The translations under genes and the position numbers were made by a program. A DNA stretch of 64,000 nucleotides from Cavenderia fasciculata (taxonomy: Eukaryota; Evosea; Eumycetozoa; Acytosteliales; Cavenderiaceae). Of the stretch, positions 10,060 to 22,772 are shown piece after piece. The stretch is from positions 248,001 through 312,000 of the forward strand of contig NW_004457703.1 in assembly GCF_000203815.1 (NCBI RefSeq), in the 5' to 3' direction. The notes under the pieces were generated by a model that was given only the letters and a program-made list of their open reading frames with translations, was not told the origin of the DNA and searched no databases. The stretch's first letter is position 1. Each line of letters opens with the position of its first letter.

Positions 10060-10240
10060 GCATTATTCAAATGAATATACAATGGCACATGATATTAGGG
10101 GGCAGTATTCACTGATCAGACTCTAGTGGATATGATCGAGTGTTTCTACTCCAGCTTGATCAATTTTAAACTTAAACAATGAGTTTAAAATTGATCACTT
10201 TGACAAGCACAATGAATTGCAATATTTGCAAGTCAATAAA
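10060..10240 (+). pseudogene. Decayed fragment of a CHAT-gene 3' end
   Basis: From about 10132 the DNA follows the intact CHAT genes over the stretch that encodes MIECFYSSLINSKLNKAQSL (compare 14658-14740). GATCGAGTGTTTCTACTCCAG is almost exact and is followed by diverged sequence. The frame is lost. The alignment becomes unclear after the tract AGTCAATAAAAAAAA. It marks a further, mostly deleted family member directly before the cluster. Confidence 0.7.
10157..10197. repeat. Hairpin of 15-16 bp inside the CHAT fragment
   Basis: TGATCAATTTTAAAC (10157-10171) is the exact reverse complement of GTTTAAAATTGATCA (10183-10197), with a loop of about ten bases. The left arm corresponds to the SLINSK coding stretch of the CHAT genes, so the hairpin arose by an inverted repeat forming inside the decayed gene copy. 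Confidence 0.8.
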
Positions 10241-10559
10241 AAAAAACCACAAAGAGGGTGCAATATTTAAATATTTGTTATTTCCTATTATTAGCAGAGA
10301 TCATTTTAATAATAATAGCTCTTTTAATATTTAACCTTATTTTATCTTTTAAATCATAGATGATCATTTACCATCATCAACATTTTAATCAAAATCAAAA
10401 ACATTTTAATTCTTATGAAAAAAATACATCTTCACTCAACATTTCAATGTTTGGAATTTAATTACTTGTTTATTATCAACAAATAAATATTTTTATTATT
10501 TTTTTAAACAATGAAATTAGTAATAATAACCATTTTTTAAAAAAACTTTAGTTTTAGTT

Positions 10560-10826
10560 TGTTTATTTATCAAGTGCCTAAGATTGTTCCAAAATCAGGT
10601 GTGCTGATCACGATTGTAGCCCAATGTAGAAATTGTAGTGATGTTGATTGTTCTCGATCTAGAAGACCTGAACAATGTGATCATTTTGAATTTTGGGGTA
10701 AGTAAACCATCCAATAAATACCTTTTATTCGTTCGATCACTTCAACAAACAAAATTAATTGAATCAATCAAGACCTTGGTGACCCAAGATCATGGGCACC
10801 ATTATTTTTGTCTGGTCTAAATTAAT
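10560..10826 (+). pseudogene. Second decayed CHAT 3' fragment
   Basis: The stretch ending at about 10824 matches the last codons of the intact genes: GACCCAAGATCATGGGCACC and on to the TAA, encoding DPRSWAPLFLSGLN. Upstream similarity is weaker but traceable (QQTKLIESIKT region). About 200 bp before it, at 10365-10395, TGATCATTTACCATCATCAA and CATTTTAATCAAAA repeat the upstream region of the intact gene (11026-11066). A whole gene therefore once stood here and lost its body. Confidence 0.75.
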
Positions 10827-11066
10827 TAAATATTAAATAAAAATTAATTACATAATAATAATAATAATATTATAAATTTTTTGTTTTTATGATAACATCT
10901 TGGGAAAAATTATCAGTTTTGATAATCTTTCAAAGACAACTCATGCTCTTAATAAATAGTAGTAGTCAACAACTTATCTTTAATCAATCATTGTAATCTC
11001 TGCACTGATCGATCATTCATCATCAGATGATCATTAAATTTTACTATCAACATTTTAATCAAAAAA

Positions 11067-11137
11067 GTATGTACATAGAAATGAAATCAAAGGAAAGAGA
11101 GACACAATAAGATTACTAATTATCATTATTACAATAG
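11067..11137 (+). promoter_or_regulatory. Leader intron whose acceptor abuts the ATG
   Basis: A GTATGT donor at 11067 and an ACAATAG acceptor ending at 11137 place a 71-nt intron in the 5' leader, with the start codon as the first bases of exon 2. The same arrangement precedes the other three long CHAT genes (15113-15207, 26506-26427 and 30425-30358), and in three of them the donor is preceded by AGAAAAAG. Confidence 0.7.
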
Positions 11138-14100
11138 ATGACAGAAGAATTACAACAAGAAGATTATTCTAAAGTATTGACTGCCGTTACAGAGGCAATC
11201 ACAAAGATGATAAACAACAACTTTTTTACGTTGGTTTATCCGCTAGCTGTAGAGGGATGTCTTAAAATGTATCGTCTTACACCACCACTCACTGAATGGT
11301 TTGTAAGCACGAATATCAAAATAGCAGCAGACTATATGCTATCACTGCTTAGCTTTGCAAACCAAATGTGGGTCGCCACTCAAAACGGTGCAAATAGCTA
11401 CTCTGAGATATTCGAATTGTTTACATACTTTCAATCGTTTTGTCAGACCTACCCAGATGTCTTGGTGTATAACCCAATCAAAGTACACTCAATTCTCTAC
11501 ATTTGTGCAATGAATCTAGGTCATCCCGATGTTGGACAAGAGTATGGTCAATTAGTGTATCAAGATATACTGTCACAAAATGATTGGTTTACAAAGGCAT
11601 TGGAGTCAGGTCAATGGTATCGTTGGTTTACAGTTGGAGGTGGTGGTTCAAATGAATTGGTCAATATAGTTGAGAATATCAAGTCATTGTTACAGTTGAT
11701 AGTGGTTGAATGGGATGTACTAAAAGCTAATCTGTTATTAAATGATAAAGAAGAGATTGATCAATTGACCTATTCAGTATCAAAGAAAATTAAAATAATA
11801 TTTATTTTATTGGATTTAGAAAGACAACAACAACAAAAAGATATATTAGAGATAGAGGAAAGAAATTCATTATTTAAAATGGATTTGGTTGTTGAACAAT
11901 CACTGGGAAAGGATGAAATTTATAATTTCGATTATTCATCGATATTATCAGATTCAACTGGAGATTATGATAGTGCGGTATTGTATATACGCTCGTGTCT
12001 AAATATCACCACCCGTCAATTTGACACCTTTCAAAGTCAAAACTATTTCCAAAGGTTTCTTCAATTGGTTGACAAGTTGGAATCAAATACAGAAAAGGTA
12101 GCACAACTCGTTCAAGCGTCAAGAATTCTTTGTATCTTTACTGGAACAATTGATTTAGCGTTGCAAGGACTGACCATGGCCTACAACATCGCACTACAAC
12201 CGCCACACAATGTCTCACCCGACAACCAGTTGGTCGAGATCCTACCAGAACTCATGGAAACCATTTCAATTAAAATTAAAAACCAAATAGACACTAGTAT
12301 GACCCAAGCTGATTTATTGTGTCTCCAAAGCCAAATAGACCAATACCACAAAGAAATGATTCATGTCTTGGAGTACTCACAACATCCAAAACGACATTTC
12401 TACCATTTTAGAGTGTCTGTCCTCGTTCAAGACTTTGAATCATCTATCAATCTTGCACTCGACCTGCTCCAAGAGATTGATAGGAATGAATCATCGCTGA
12501 CTAGAGATGAAATTCAATCGTTTGTTGGTCTCATACCTAGCTACTCTCCAATGACACTAGACGAGAGAATGGAGAGATTATATGGGTTCCTCAAAAGATT
12601 GGGACCTGTCTATTCCATTATGCCTAGTTGGCATTATGCCAATGCAGAGGCTACCTATTATTTTAATACACACCAATATGAAAAAGCAAAGGTGTGTGCA
12701 CAAAAATTGATAGACAATCGCGACTCACAACAACAAGATGAACTAATCCGTTCATACACCATACTGCATGGTATACACATGTTTCATGGAGAAATAGAGG
12801 AAGCAAACAAAATGACAACCGAAATTATCAAGATCGAGAAATCAAAAGAACAAACGACTGTCCCTCCCATGGCCCCTCATTATTCATACCGGGATCCTCT
12901 TGTCTTTGATTTTTTGGACCCCTCGACTGTAGAGAAATGTTGGAAACGATTGGAATCAAATCTAAACGATACCGTTGCCGACAGAGTTTACACTCGTACC
13001 GTATTGTTGGGGATCATAGCAGCAACACATCCACCTGAAGAAGTTGAAAAGTTTATCTTGACAGACTTTCCATACAGCACACCAGAAGAGATCAAACAAT
13101 TCAAAGAAAATAAGCTATACAGTTTAGCTCTTATCAGAGTCTCCATATCACTCATTGAAAGAGGACAGTATGAACAGGCAACAAAATTTCTAATCGAAAG
13201 TAGAAAAAATATATTGTCTCATGTGGTTGGTGATTCAATCAATGACAAACAAGGAAAAAAGCTGATGAGTATCACAGATACAATTCCATCATTTTTTTCA
13301 GAGTTGGAATATTGTCAATTGCAGTTGGATAGGAAAATAGAAGCGCTATTATCATTTGATGAAAGAAGATCAATGACTTTGTGTCGAACACTTGCCAATC
13401 GATTTAATCTCAACACAAAAGACAGCAACAAGAATAATAACAACAACAACAACAAACTCCTTCTGTCGATTGATGAAATGAAAAAACTATCATCAACAAC
13501 CAACTCTACATTTATTGTCTACGTTGCTGATCATTGTTATGTCATTGATCATAAAGGAGTCAATATCAAACAATTACAAATCAAAGTTAAAATCATTTCT
13601 AATTTTACTCGTGCATTTGTTAAAATTTCTGAAAATGGTTTATCATCATTTAAAGAACGAAGTATTATTCATTTGCCAATGAATAATAGCAGAGATAATT
13701 CAAGAGAAAAAAAGAAATCAAAATCTCCTTCAAGTGGAAGTGGATCACTTTCATCAGCATTTGCAAATTTATTAAAACCAACCAGACAACAAGCAGAGGA
13801 AGATGAAAGTGATGAAGAAAATGAAAGTGGTGATGAAAATGAATATGAAAATGAAATTCAAGAATATTATAGATTTAGATCAGATCAATCCCCTTCACTA
13901 TCTCATTTAACAAAAAAGGAAGAATTGGTTGAAAAATTAAAACAATGGTACAGTGAATTAATCGAACCAATCGAAGAGTATTTACCTTCTTCTTCAAACG
14001 ACAGAACATTGGTCTTTGTTCCAAATGAAAATTTATCCAATGCTCCATTCTCTGCATTGATCGATAAAAATGGTCAATATCTTGTCGAAAGATTCCCAAT

Positions 14101-14154
14101 ATCCACCACACCATCATTATCATTATTAAATACTCTATCTCATTTACAACATTC

Positions 14155-14189
<35 letters not shown>

Positions 14190-14800
14190 TATTATTAGTT
14201 GGTAATCCAATTGGAAGTGGATTAGATTTTACAGAGGTAGAGGTGAATAAGTGTCAACAACTATTCCAACAATCTGAATATACCTGTTATACTTTGTTGC
14301 ACGAAAATGCAAATCTAACAATGGTTAGATCAATTTTAGAAAATACAAGATTACAACATATCCACTTTGCATGTCATGGTGGATTCAATGGAAAAAGTAA
14401 TTTCTCATCATTCAAAGGATCATTAGAATTATGTAGACGTAAAAATGGCAAACCAGCCAAACTATTCTCTGAAGATATTATTCAACTTGTCAATGGAATC
14501 CAATCACATACAGTATTTCTAAGTTGTTGTCACTCTGGTAAAGGAAACAACAAACAACAAGGTCTCATTGGATTGGTTTGGTCATTTCATTGTGCAGGTG
14601 CTCTATCGGTTGTTGCTAGTCATTGGGAGTTACCAGATACACCCCTTACAGTAAGAATGATCGAGTGTTTCTACTCCAGTTTGATCAACTCTAAACTAAA
14701 CAAAGCTCAATCACTTCGACAAGCACAATTAATTGCAATCAATCAAGATCGTGATGACCCGAGATCATGGGCACCTTTATTTCTATCTGGTTTAAATTAA
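11138..14800 (+). CDS. Helical-repeat/CHAT protease-like protein 1 (1220 aa)
   Basis: This is a long protein with an alpha-helical N-terminal half (about residues 1-720, TPR-like helix pairs, no canonical TPR signature that I can assign with certainty). A conserved block follows (SFDERRSMTLCRTLANRF, then LSSTTNSTFIVYVADHCYVI), then an acidic linker (about 885-910), an Asn run, and a C-terminal CHAT domain (about 925-1220). CHAT domains are caspase-clan (CD) cysteine peptidase folds. The expected dyad is present: His in HFACHGG at about residue 1080 and Cys in LSCCHSGKG at about residue 1131. The C-terminus WAPLFLSGLN is the usual end of the family. The coding part is a single exon behind a leader intron. 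Substrate and trigger are unknown; in bacteria such proteins couple a sensor to proteolysis. Confidence 0.85.
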
Positions 14801-15207
14801 TAAATTAAATAGGTTACCAAACTATCGTGGTGGTAATATTATTATTTGTTAAAAATAAATAAACAAGTAATAAAATAAAAAAATGATAATAATCTAAAAG
14901 AAATCAATTCCTATCAAAGGGTTAAGGAAATTTAATTTAATTAAATTTTGAATTTAATTTATAATCATCACCACATTTTGTAAACCTAAATATTTGATAG
15001 TTGTTCAGCTGATTTTATGTATCATCATGAAGAACTTTGAACAAAACATCAATAGTTGATAGGAGTGGTAGGAGAAAATAGATAGGTAGATCTCAATTTA
15101 TATTAGAAAAAGGTATATTTATTTAACATAGAAGTCGACAAATATGTTACTAACATATCATTATTATTTTTACAATGTTATATAAATATATATATATATA
15201 TATATAG
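14801..15207 (+). other. Intergenic and leader of CHAT gene 2
   Basis: The stretch holds the end of gene 1, an AT-rich spacer, and the leader of gene 2 with AGAAAAAG before a GTATAT donor at 15113. The intron ends in a (TA)n tract and TAG immediately before the ATG at 15208. No other gene is seen. Confidence 0.6.
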
Positions 15208-17647
15208 ATGACACCAACAAATGATTCTCAAACATTGATAGGTGTTTTAGATAAATTAGAATTTATTAGCAACAACATATTTTCGTTGCCACCTGGCCAT
15301 CAGGGAGTAGAAGTAAAGGAATGTTTTAGCATTTATCGTGCTGCACCTCTACTATTCACTGAATGGTTTAAAGTAGTGGGTATGGATCGAACTACAGACT
15401 ATATGCGGTTACTGCTTAATTGTGCATACAAAATTTGGGTTGCCTCTATTCACAAGGGTGACAATGGCTACGCAGAGATATTCGAATTGTTCACCTACTT
15501 TGAGTCGTTTTGTCTGACCTACCCCAAATTAGTTGATGGTGACCAAAACGAATGGGTGCACCCAATCCATATAAAGTCAATCATATCTTTATGTGCAATG
15601 GAGCTTGGTCATTACGATATTGCACTAGCGTATGGTAAACTAATATATCAAGATATGTTATCACAAAATGATTGGTATACAAAGTCATTGGAGTCAGGTC
15701 AATGGTATCGTTGGTTTGAAATTGGAAATGGTGGTTTAGATGATTTGGCTAAAAGAATCACCTATATCGGGTCACTGTACAATTTGTTATTGGTTGAATG
15801 GGAGGTATTCGATACTAGTCTGAAAACAAAGGACTATGAGGAGATCACTCAATTGGCATATTCCATATCAAAGAAAATCAAAATGATCTCTATTTTATTG
15901 GATACAGTAAGACAACAACTTCAACAACAACAACAAAAACAACTAGTGATATTAGGAAAAGAACAAAGAGTATTTCAAATGAATTTCGTTGTTGAGCAAT
16001 TGCCACTGAGAGACAATTATATTCTTAATAAAATTTTAATGAATATATGTATGTTAAGCGCCATTGGCCTAAATAGTATGGGTTCCAACACTTTGCAAAG
16101 TCAAAACTATTTCCAAAGATTTCTTCTTATGGTTGACAAGTTGGAATCAATGTATGCAAAGATAGAGCGACTAGTTGAAGCGTCGTATGTTCTTTGTATG
16201 CATACTGGAACGATAGACCTAGCGTTGAAAGGATTGGGGACGGCATACAACATCATTACACAGGATTATCAACAAAATCACATGCCAAACCAGCTAATCG
16301 AGATCCTTATCTATCTTATTAGAAACACAAAGTTAAAAATATGGCACCAAATAGGCACCATTTCTCAAGTCAATGTATCGTTTCTCGAGAGCCAAATAGA
16401 ACAATACCACAAAGAGCTGACATATGTCTTGGATTTTTCTCACCATCCAAAACGACATTTCTACCAATTTCATGCTTCGGTTTCTGAAGACTTGAAAACA
16501 TCGATCGATCTGGCACTACAAATATTCCATGAGATTGAAAGGAATGAATCTCCGCTGACCAGAGAGGAGATACAGATGTTTATGTGCCTCATCCCCAACT
16601 CCTTTCAAGTAGAACCTGATGAGAGAATAGAGAGATTATATGGTTATCTCAAACAATTGGGTCCAGTCTATATCGGTGGATACCATTGGAACTATGCCAA
16701 TGCAGAGGCTACATATTATTTTAGTACACACCAATATGAAAAAGCAAGAGAATGCTCACAAAAAATGATCGACTGCTTTATCCCTCAAACTTCCTCATGA
16801 TTTGATAGACCCCTCGAATGAAATAGAAAAATATTGGAAACGATTAGAATCAAATCTAAACGAGGACCACAGAGTTCAAACTCGTATCATATTGTTAGGT
16901 ACTCTCGTCGCCGAACATCCAATAACAGAAGTTGAAAAGTTTCTGGACACTGACTTTCCATACACCACACCAGAAGAGATCCGACTATTCAAAAAAAGTT
17001 CATCATACAGTTTAGCACTTATCCGTGTCTCCATATCACTCATTGAAAGAGGACAGTATCAAAAGGCAACAAACCTTCTTTTGGAAAGCAAGCAAAATAT
17101 ATTGGATTATGTAACAGGAGATTCAATCAATGACAAACAGGGAAAAAAGCTGTTGGGTATCACACATGATTATAACATTTTTCCCCGAGTTGGAATATTG
17201 TCAATTAATGTTGGGTCAGAAAATAGAAGCGCTATTATCATTTGATGAAAGAAGATCAATGACTATGTGCAGAACTCTCACCAACCGATTTGATCTCAAC
17301 ACAAAAGACAACAACAACAACAAACTCCTTCTATCTTTGGATGAAATGCAAAAACTATCTTCAACAACCAACTCTACATTTATTGTCTACGTTGCTGATC
17401 ATTGTTATGTCATTGCAAATGAAAAAATCAATATCAAACAATTACCAAAAATCAAATTTAAAATCATCTCTAATTTCACTCGTAAATTTGTTACAGTCCC
17501 ACAAAATAGTAATAATGTGGATAATGTTGAAAAGTCTCCGTCATCATCAGCAAGTGGAGGAGGTAGATCATCACTTTCCTTAAAGTTTGCAAATCTTTTA
17601 AAACAAACCAGACAACAAGCAGGAATTACAACAACAATAACAACAAC

Positions 17648-17702
<55 letters not shown>

Positions 17703-18559
17703 GTAATACGATGAATGAACCCCGCGCAGGTCCAGATGAGATACAAGCAATAGAGATTGCAAAATGCGCAACTTCGTTTGGTAAAACGTTAGAAACAGAA
17801 AGAGTAGCTGAGATTTCTAAAGTTAATAATAACTGTAATAATAATAATAATAATAATCTATCTCAATTACAACATAATAATAATAATAATATTGATAATA
17901 GTTATAATAATAATAATAATAATAATAGACCGAATGTATTATTAGTTGGTAATCCATATACAAGTGACAAAGAAAAGAAATTAACTTCTGCACAAGTCGA
18001 GGTGAATATGTGTGAACAACTATTCCAACAATCTGAATACACTTGTCATAAGTTGATAGGCCCAGAAGCAACTCTACCAAATGTTCTAGATATTTTAGAG
18101 AATACAATACTACGATACATCCACTTTGCAGTTCATGGTGGATCCAATGGAAAGAAGGGATCAACATTATTCAAAGGATCATTGACATTGGCTGAACGAG
18201 AGGATGGCAAACCAGCCAAACTATACGCAGAAGACATTATTCAACTTGTCAATGGAATCCAATCAGATACAGTATTTCTAAGTTGTTGTCACTCTGGTAA
18301 AGGAAACAACAAACAACAAGGTCTCATTGGATTGGTTTGGTCATTTCATTGTGCAGGTGCTCTATCAGTTGTCGCCAGTCATTGGGAGTTACCAGATACA
18401 CCACTGACAGTGAGAATGATCGAAAGTTTCTACTCCAGTTTGATCAACTCTAAACTAAACAAAGCACAATCACTCAGACAAGCACAACTTATTGCAATCA
18501 ATCAAGATCGTCATGACCTGAGATCATGGGCGCCATTATTTTTATCTGGTTTAAATTAA
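15208..18559 (+). pseudogene. Broken helical-repeat/CHAT copy 2
   Basis: The sequence follows CHAT gene 1 along most of its length but is interrupted at about three places and has lost internal segments, so no single frame spans it. The first 530 codons from 15208 are intact and still look like the helical-repeat half. The last piece (from about 17930) keeps the CHAT part with LSCCHSGKG and FAVHGG, where the family has FACHGG. In the middle, an ATA/TAA microsatellite (about 17645-17703) is followed by about 115 bases (17711-17825) not found in the other copies. I do not see splice sites that would bridge the breaks. The nearly unchanged 3' end compared with gene 1 suggests recent sequence exchange before or during decay. 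Confidence 0.8.
17645..17703. repeat. (ATA)n microsatellite inside the broken CHAT copy
   Basis: About twenty ATA/TAA units, located where the intact genes encode the acidic linker. Slippage here is a plausible cause of the local loss. Confidence 0.95.
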
Positions 18560-18599
18560 ATAAATATTTAAACCATTTTTTATTATTTTAAATTGCCAA

Positions 18600-21450
18600 T
18601 TAGAAATCATTATCTCTATCCCAAGGAGATAATTCCAAATCCGAATTATTCTTTGAATAAAGATAGTTCCAAGGCATTTGATGTGCAATTTTATGGAATG
18701 GAGAGTAAAATCCATCATATTCATCCTCGACAGGGTATTGTTCGAAAAATTCCTCAAGAGAACCAATCTTTTCGCCATCTTCATTTTCACTTTCCTCTTC
18801 CTCCTCGTCTGATGAACCATCTGATTGAACTTCTTCTTGATCTTCACCACTTGGATGGCTGCTAGTGAATAAAATGGGATGATCATTTCTCTTTTTGATA
18901 AACTTGTCAAATTTGGTCTTGCTCCACTCTTTTCCAAAGGGAAGCAACGACTCGCTCTCTTCCAATACAAGATTGAGTAACTCTGGTTCATCTCTAATAC
19001 TGTACAACAAACCAACACCATTTTGATGTGGATGAGGTGTATAAGAGGAAGGATTGGTTGGTCGTTGGGTGTTTGATTGTCCAAATTGTTCAATGATGAA
19101 TGGGTCATTGGTAAAGTGAGCAATTGAGAATCCACGACCCAAATACTCGAGTAAAAGTTTTTGGTAAACGCGCTCTCCACTAATATAATGACCAAACTGC
19201 GATGCAAAATTACAACGATAATTAATTGCTTCAATGCCTCTTTGCAATGTCCATACATTCTTTCCGTCAAATGCAAAGGATTCTGCATCGACACTAACAC
19301 CAAGCAAAACCTGTTCCAAGGTGTTGAATTTGTGATTTGAAACTTGAACGTGTCTGTATGGATAGTGTCTCGAGAATGTAATCCATGAATTGGTTCCAGT
19401 GACACTATATTTACCAAATTGACCGTCACCAATGAATTGATAGGTTTCTTTGATTCTCTCTTGCATGTCATATTCTCCAAGACCATAAAACACAATATTA
19501 ATAGTTGAATTTTCAAATCCAGCCTCCAATCCAGTCAACGATGATGTAACTATTCCTCCAATAACAATCATATTATTCCAATTCATTCCTTCCTTTTTAA
19601 ATATATTATTTGTATTCTTATTAAAATTTGAAATAAATGTTTCTTTATCAACTATTGATGAAGAAGATGAAGAAGAGGATGAAGAAGATGATGAATTATG
19701 ACTATTATTATTATTATTTTGAATTAAAATTCTATCAATTGGTAATTGTTTTAATTTAAATTGATCAATTGAATCAAAAACATTAACTAATAAATCTTCT
19801 GAATAATTTGGATGAAATGGAGATTGAGGAATATCATAAAGATATGATAATCTCATAAATCTATCTCTATCTAATATTGATTTAATCCAATAATCCAATG
19901 GTATTAATTTTTCAATTTCCTCTAGACTTTTAGACAACTCTAATTTCTTTTTAATATCTTTGAATATTTCAAATGATATTGGTCTATTACTATCATTTAA
20001 ACAATATTTAATAAATTCAATTAAAATATCCAAAGGTAAATTAATTATATTATTAATCGTTTCTTCTTTTGATCTAAAATAAAAATAAAAATAAAAATAT
20101 TAATTGATTTATCTATTTTTTTTTGATTAAATTATTTTTCGACATACAATAAATATTTTTCTTTTAAAACAGAGAAACATATTTCTTTAAATTTTGGTAA
20201 CTTGTATTTAATTGATTGGAAGTGGTTTAATGAACCATAATACTCTGATGATATTGGTGCAAATGGTTCCATGGGACCATCAACCACCCTTGGAAAAACA
20301 TAGTCACGGTTGGTGTATTGTTTAAATTGCTGCATGAATGCATCCTCACATTCCTCCATTGAATCGTATGCCAACAACTCGAAACTTTGTGAATTATTTG
20401 AATAAATCTTAGTGATACCAAGGTGGCATGCAGAATCTGCAATTTGAAGTTTCAACGCCAAAAGGTTACCATCTTGATCAACTCGACCAAGAATTGCATT
20501 AAATGCAGTCACTCCAAATCCAATTGAATTATCTTTATAACTTGTTATTATATCTAATGGTGACTAAAACAAAATAAACAAATTAAATTAATTAAATTAA
20601 ATAAATTAAATAAATAAATGATCATTTAATGATTATTATTATGTTGTTTACATACTTCTTGCTTTAATATTTCACGAAGAAATCTAAATACTCTACCAGT
20701 TCGATCACGTTGCATTAATTGATGAATATTAAATTTGGTACCAGTGATTTGAGTGACGATTGATTGGTCCCTTGATAGTTTACCTCTACTAGAACCAGTG
20801 TCACCGATGAGTCGTGCTTGGAATGGCTTGAGGTGACCCATAGCTGTCAATCTTTGAAAGATTTCAGGATCACTGGATGATGATGTGTAGGGTGGTTCGG
20901 CAACTACAAATGGTGGGAGGTATTCAAAGAGACATCTACTGATTTGACGTTTATCAGTCTCTGATAACTGCGGTGGAGTCTTGTCTGGATTGTAATTGAA
21001 TACTTGGTTGAGTAAAACATCTTTAAAGATCTTTTCGGTATTCAATGTTGTGTTGATTGATCTCTTTGCATTGGCTCTCTTTGTCTTTTCAACATCTTCA
21101 CGTTCCTTGTGAATCTTTTGAGCTTTCACTGCAGCCATTCTGTATCGTTCTCTTGTTTGTCTAATATGTTCTTGTTGTTCGACCACCGACATGTCAAAGG
21201 TTACAACTAGATCAGATGCATAACAAACATTCTGATAATCTGGTCTCCAAGGATAATCGATCTTCTCCAAAGTTGGTTCTATCCTACTACCATACTTGTT
21301 AAGTCTCTCTACTCTATCATCCTCTGCAATGTCATCACTATCACCTTGTATGAACCATTCTCGATTATTGAATGATTGTATTATATCCTCTTTTTCATTA
21401 TTATTATTATTATTGGCAGCTGATCTATTAACTTTAGTTCGTACCATCAC
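18600..21450 (-). CDS. Nucleotidyltransferase-like family protein A (894 aa, 3 exons)
   Basis: Exons on the minus strand are 21450-20656, 20563-20148 and 20073-18600, joined by GTATGT/TTTTAG introns at the same places as in the paralogue at 52398. Conserved blocks are PWRPDYQNVCYASDLVVTFD near the N-terminus, IHQLMQRDRTGRVFRFLR at the end of exon 1, FKEICFSVLKEKYLL at the end of exon 2, and in exon 3 VIGGIVTSSLTGLEAGF followed by INIVFYG. In the paralogue this last stretch reads SDIDIIFYG, the hG[GS]...DhDh pattern of nucleotidyltransferase folds. Here both Asp are replaced (STINI), so catalysis by that site is doubtful. The Ser run (about 535-550) and an acidic tail are low complexity. It lies between the two CHAT gene pairs. 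Function unknown; the fold assignment rests on one motif. Confidence 0.8.
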
Positions 21451-21710
21451 TCCACTCTTCCTTTACTTTGTCGCGCAAACTAGTTTACACCTGACTCTTC
21501 TCTTTGTTTATAATGAATAATAAAGAGGGACAAAGATGATCATCATCTTTGATCTTCACCATTTTCGTAGAACAAACAAATAAATAATAATATCTTTCTT
21601 TTGCTTGACCTGGTTTCTTTTTATTTGTTTTTTTGTTTAGAAGCTTGTTTGTGTCTTTAGTTTTAAAGAATAGATATAGAGGTGTAATATATTACAGTGA
21701 GTGAAGAAGG

Positions 21711-22025
21711 TTAAAGAAATGCCAAGAAACTACTTGCAGCATAGACAGCAAAAGGAATGATAGGAATAGAAGCAACCTCGTTTGAGAATCCATATTTGTA
21801 CGTCTTGTAGATGGTATAGGTTTGTGTGACTGGCATGGCTACGAGAGCCATCATACATATGGCTTGATACTTTTGTCGTTTCGGGAGACCTGCATCATTC
21901 ATCATAGATGTTGCCAAAAGAACTCCCGTTCCCCATATAGGTGATGTTACAAGAGGAACACCCCAAAACGCCATAGTCATGTTTCTTTTTGTAAATATAG
22001 TATTATTATTATTATTATTATCCAT
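21711..22025 (-). CDS. Small membrane protein, paralogue 1 (104 aa)
   Basis: After an Asn run the protein has three hydrophobic stretches: AFWGVPLVTSPIWGTGVLLATSM, AICMMALVAMPVTQTYTIY and IPIIPFAVYAASSFLAFL. The motif WGxxLxTSPxWGxGVxxxTxMMND is shared with the neighbouring gene at 22323. Both are single-exon, minus strand and about 300 bp apart, a tandem pair. No known family is recognised. Position inside the CHAT cluster is the only functional hint. Confidence 0.65.
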   Translation of the reverse strand: MDNNNNNNTIFTKRNMTMAFWGVPLVTSPIWGTGVLLATSMMNDAGLPKRQKYQAICMMALVAMPVTQTYTIYKTYKYGFSNEVASIPIIPFAVYAASSFLAFL

Positions 22026-22322
22026 CTCTTAATGTTGTTCTAGCTTCGACAACAAGTATTACAATACAAGTTTATCTAAACATTGAGAGATAAGATTACA
22101 TTATAATGCAAAGTAATGCAATGTTTATAAGAATTGCGATCGTTAGTTGGATCGCGCTTTGGTTCAATGAACCGAGTGTCATTCATCGATTAAGATTTTT
22201 TACACGTATCATTTATCTGTATAGCTTCTACAACAACTAAGTTATACAAGTATTTGTTTCTTTATTAAAGGTTTAATGTACAATGATGAGGATATTATAT
22301 TATTAATAATTTAATGTAATTA

Positions 22323-22619
22323 TTATTTTTTAAAGGCAAGCAAGAGAGACCCAACATAAGTTAGAATGGGAACTAAAGGAAGTAGAGCAACAGGAGTTGA
22401 ATACCCATGTGACATGGTATGAACTACAGTGTAGAGCATTGCAATGGGTGTCGCTGCAAACGACCAGAGACACACTGTTTGATATGGGACGATTCTCTTT
22501 TGTCCTGAATCATTCATCATAGCTGTCACCATGAACACTCCCATTCCCCAACCAGGAGAAGTAATTAGTCCGAGTCCCCATGTGGCAATCGTTATATTGG
22601 CTGCTGTAATGATAGTCAT
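22323..22619 (-). CDS. Small membrane protein, paralogue 2 (98 aa)
   Basis: Three predicted membrane segments match those of the 104-residue neighbour (TWGLGLITSPGWGMGVFMVTAM; LWSFAATPIAMLYTVV; LPLVPILTYVGSLLLAF). The Asn run is absent and the end is KK, a possible ER-retention type tail. A stretch of 297 bases (22026-22322) separates the two genes and holds only AT-rich promoter-like sequence with one GCGATCG patch. Function unknown. Confidence 0.65.
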   Translation of the reverse strand: MTIITAANITIATWGLGLITSPGWGMGVFMVTAMMNDSGQKRIVPYQTVCLWSFAATPIAMLYTVVHTMSHGYSTPVALLPLVPILTYVGSLLLAFKK

Positions 22620-22772
22620 CTCTCTCTCCTCTCTGTAAATATATATATCTGTTTATCTGATTATCTGTATCTAAACAATCGACCAATATTAAGCTGTAAT
22701 TTTTTCAATTCTATTTTTATTTTTATTTTTTGAATGTAATACACATCACATGATGTGTAATTAATATATTAA

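Noticed and set aside
10638-10820. 60-codon frame before CHAT gene 1 as a small gene
   Set aside because: Its end copies the CHAT 3' region in a shifted frame; it is part of the decayed 3' fragment.
17405-17746. Minus-strand frame with a long Ile run
   Set aside because: It is the antisense of the ATA microsatellite inside the broken CHAT copy.
18551-19516. 321-codon minus-strand frame overlapping the nucleotidyltransferase-like gene A
   Set aside because: It lies in another frame of exon 3, which has the conserved blocks and a homologue at 52398; this frame has neither.
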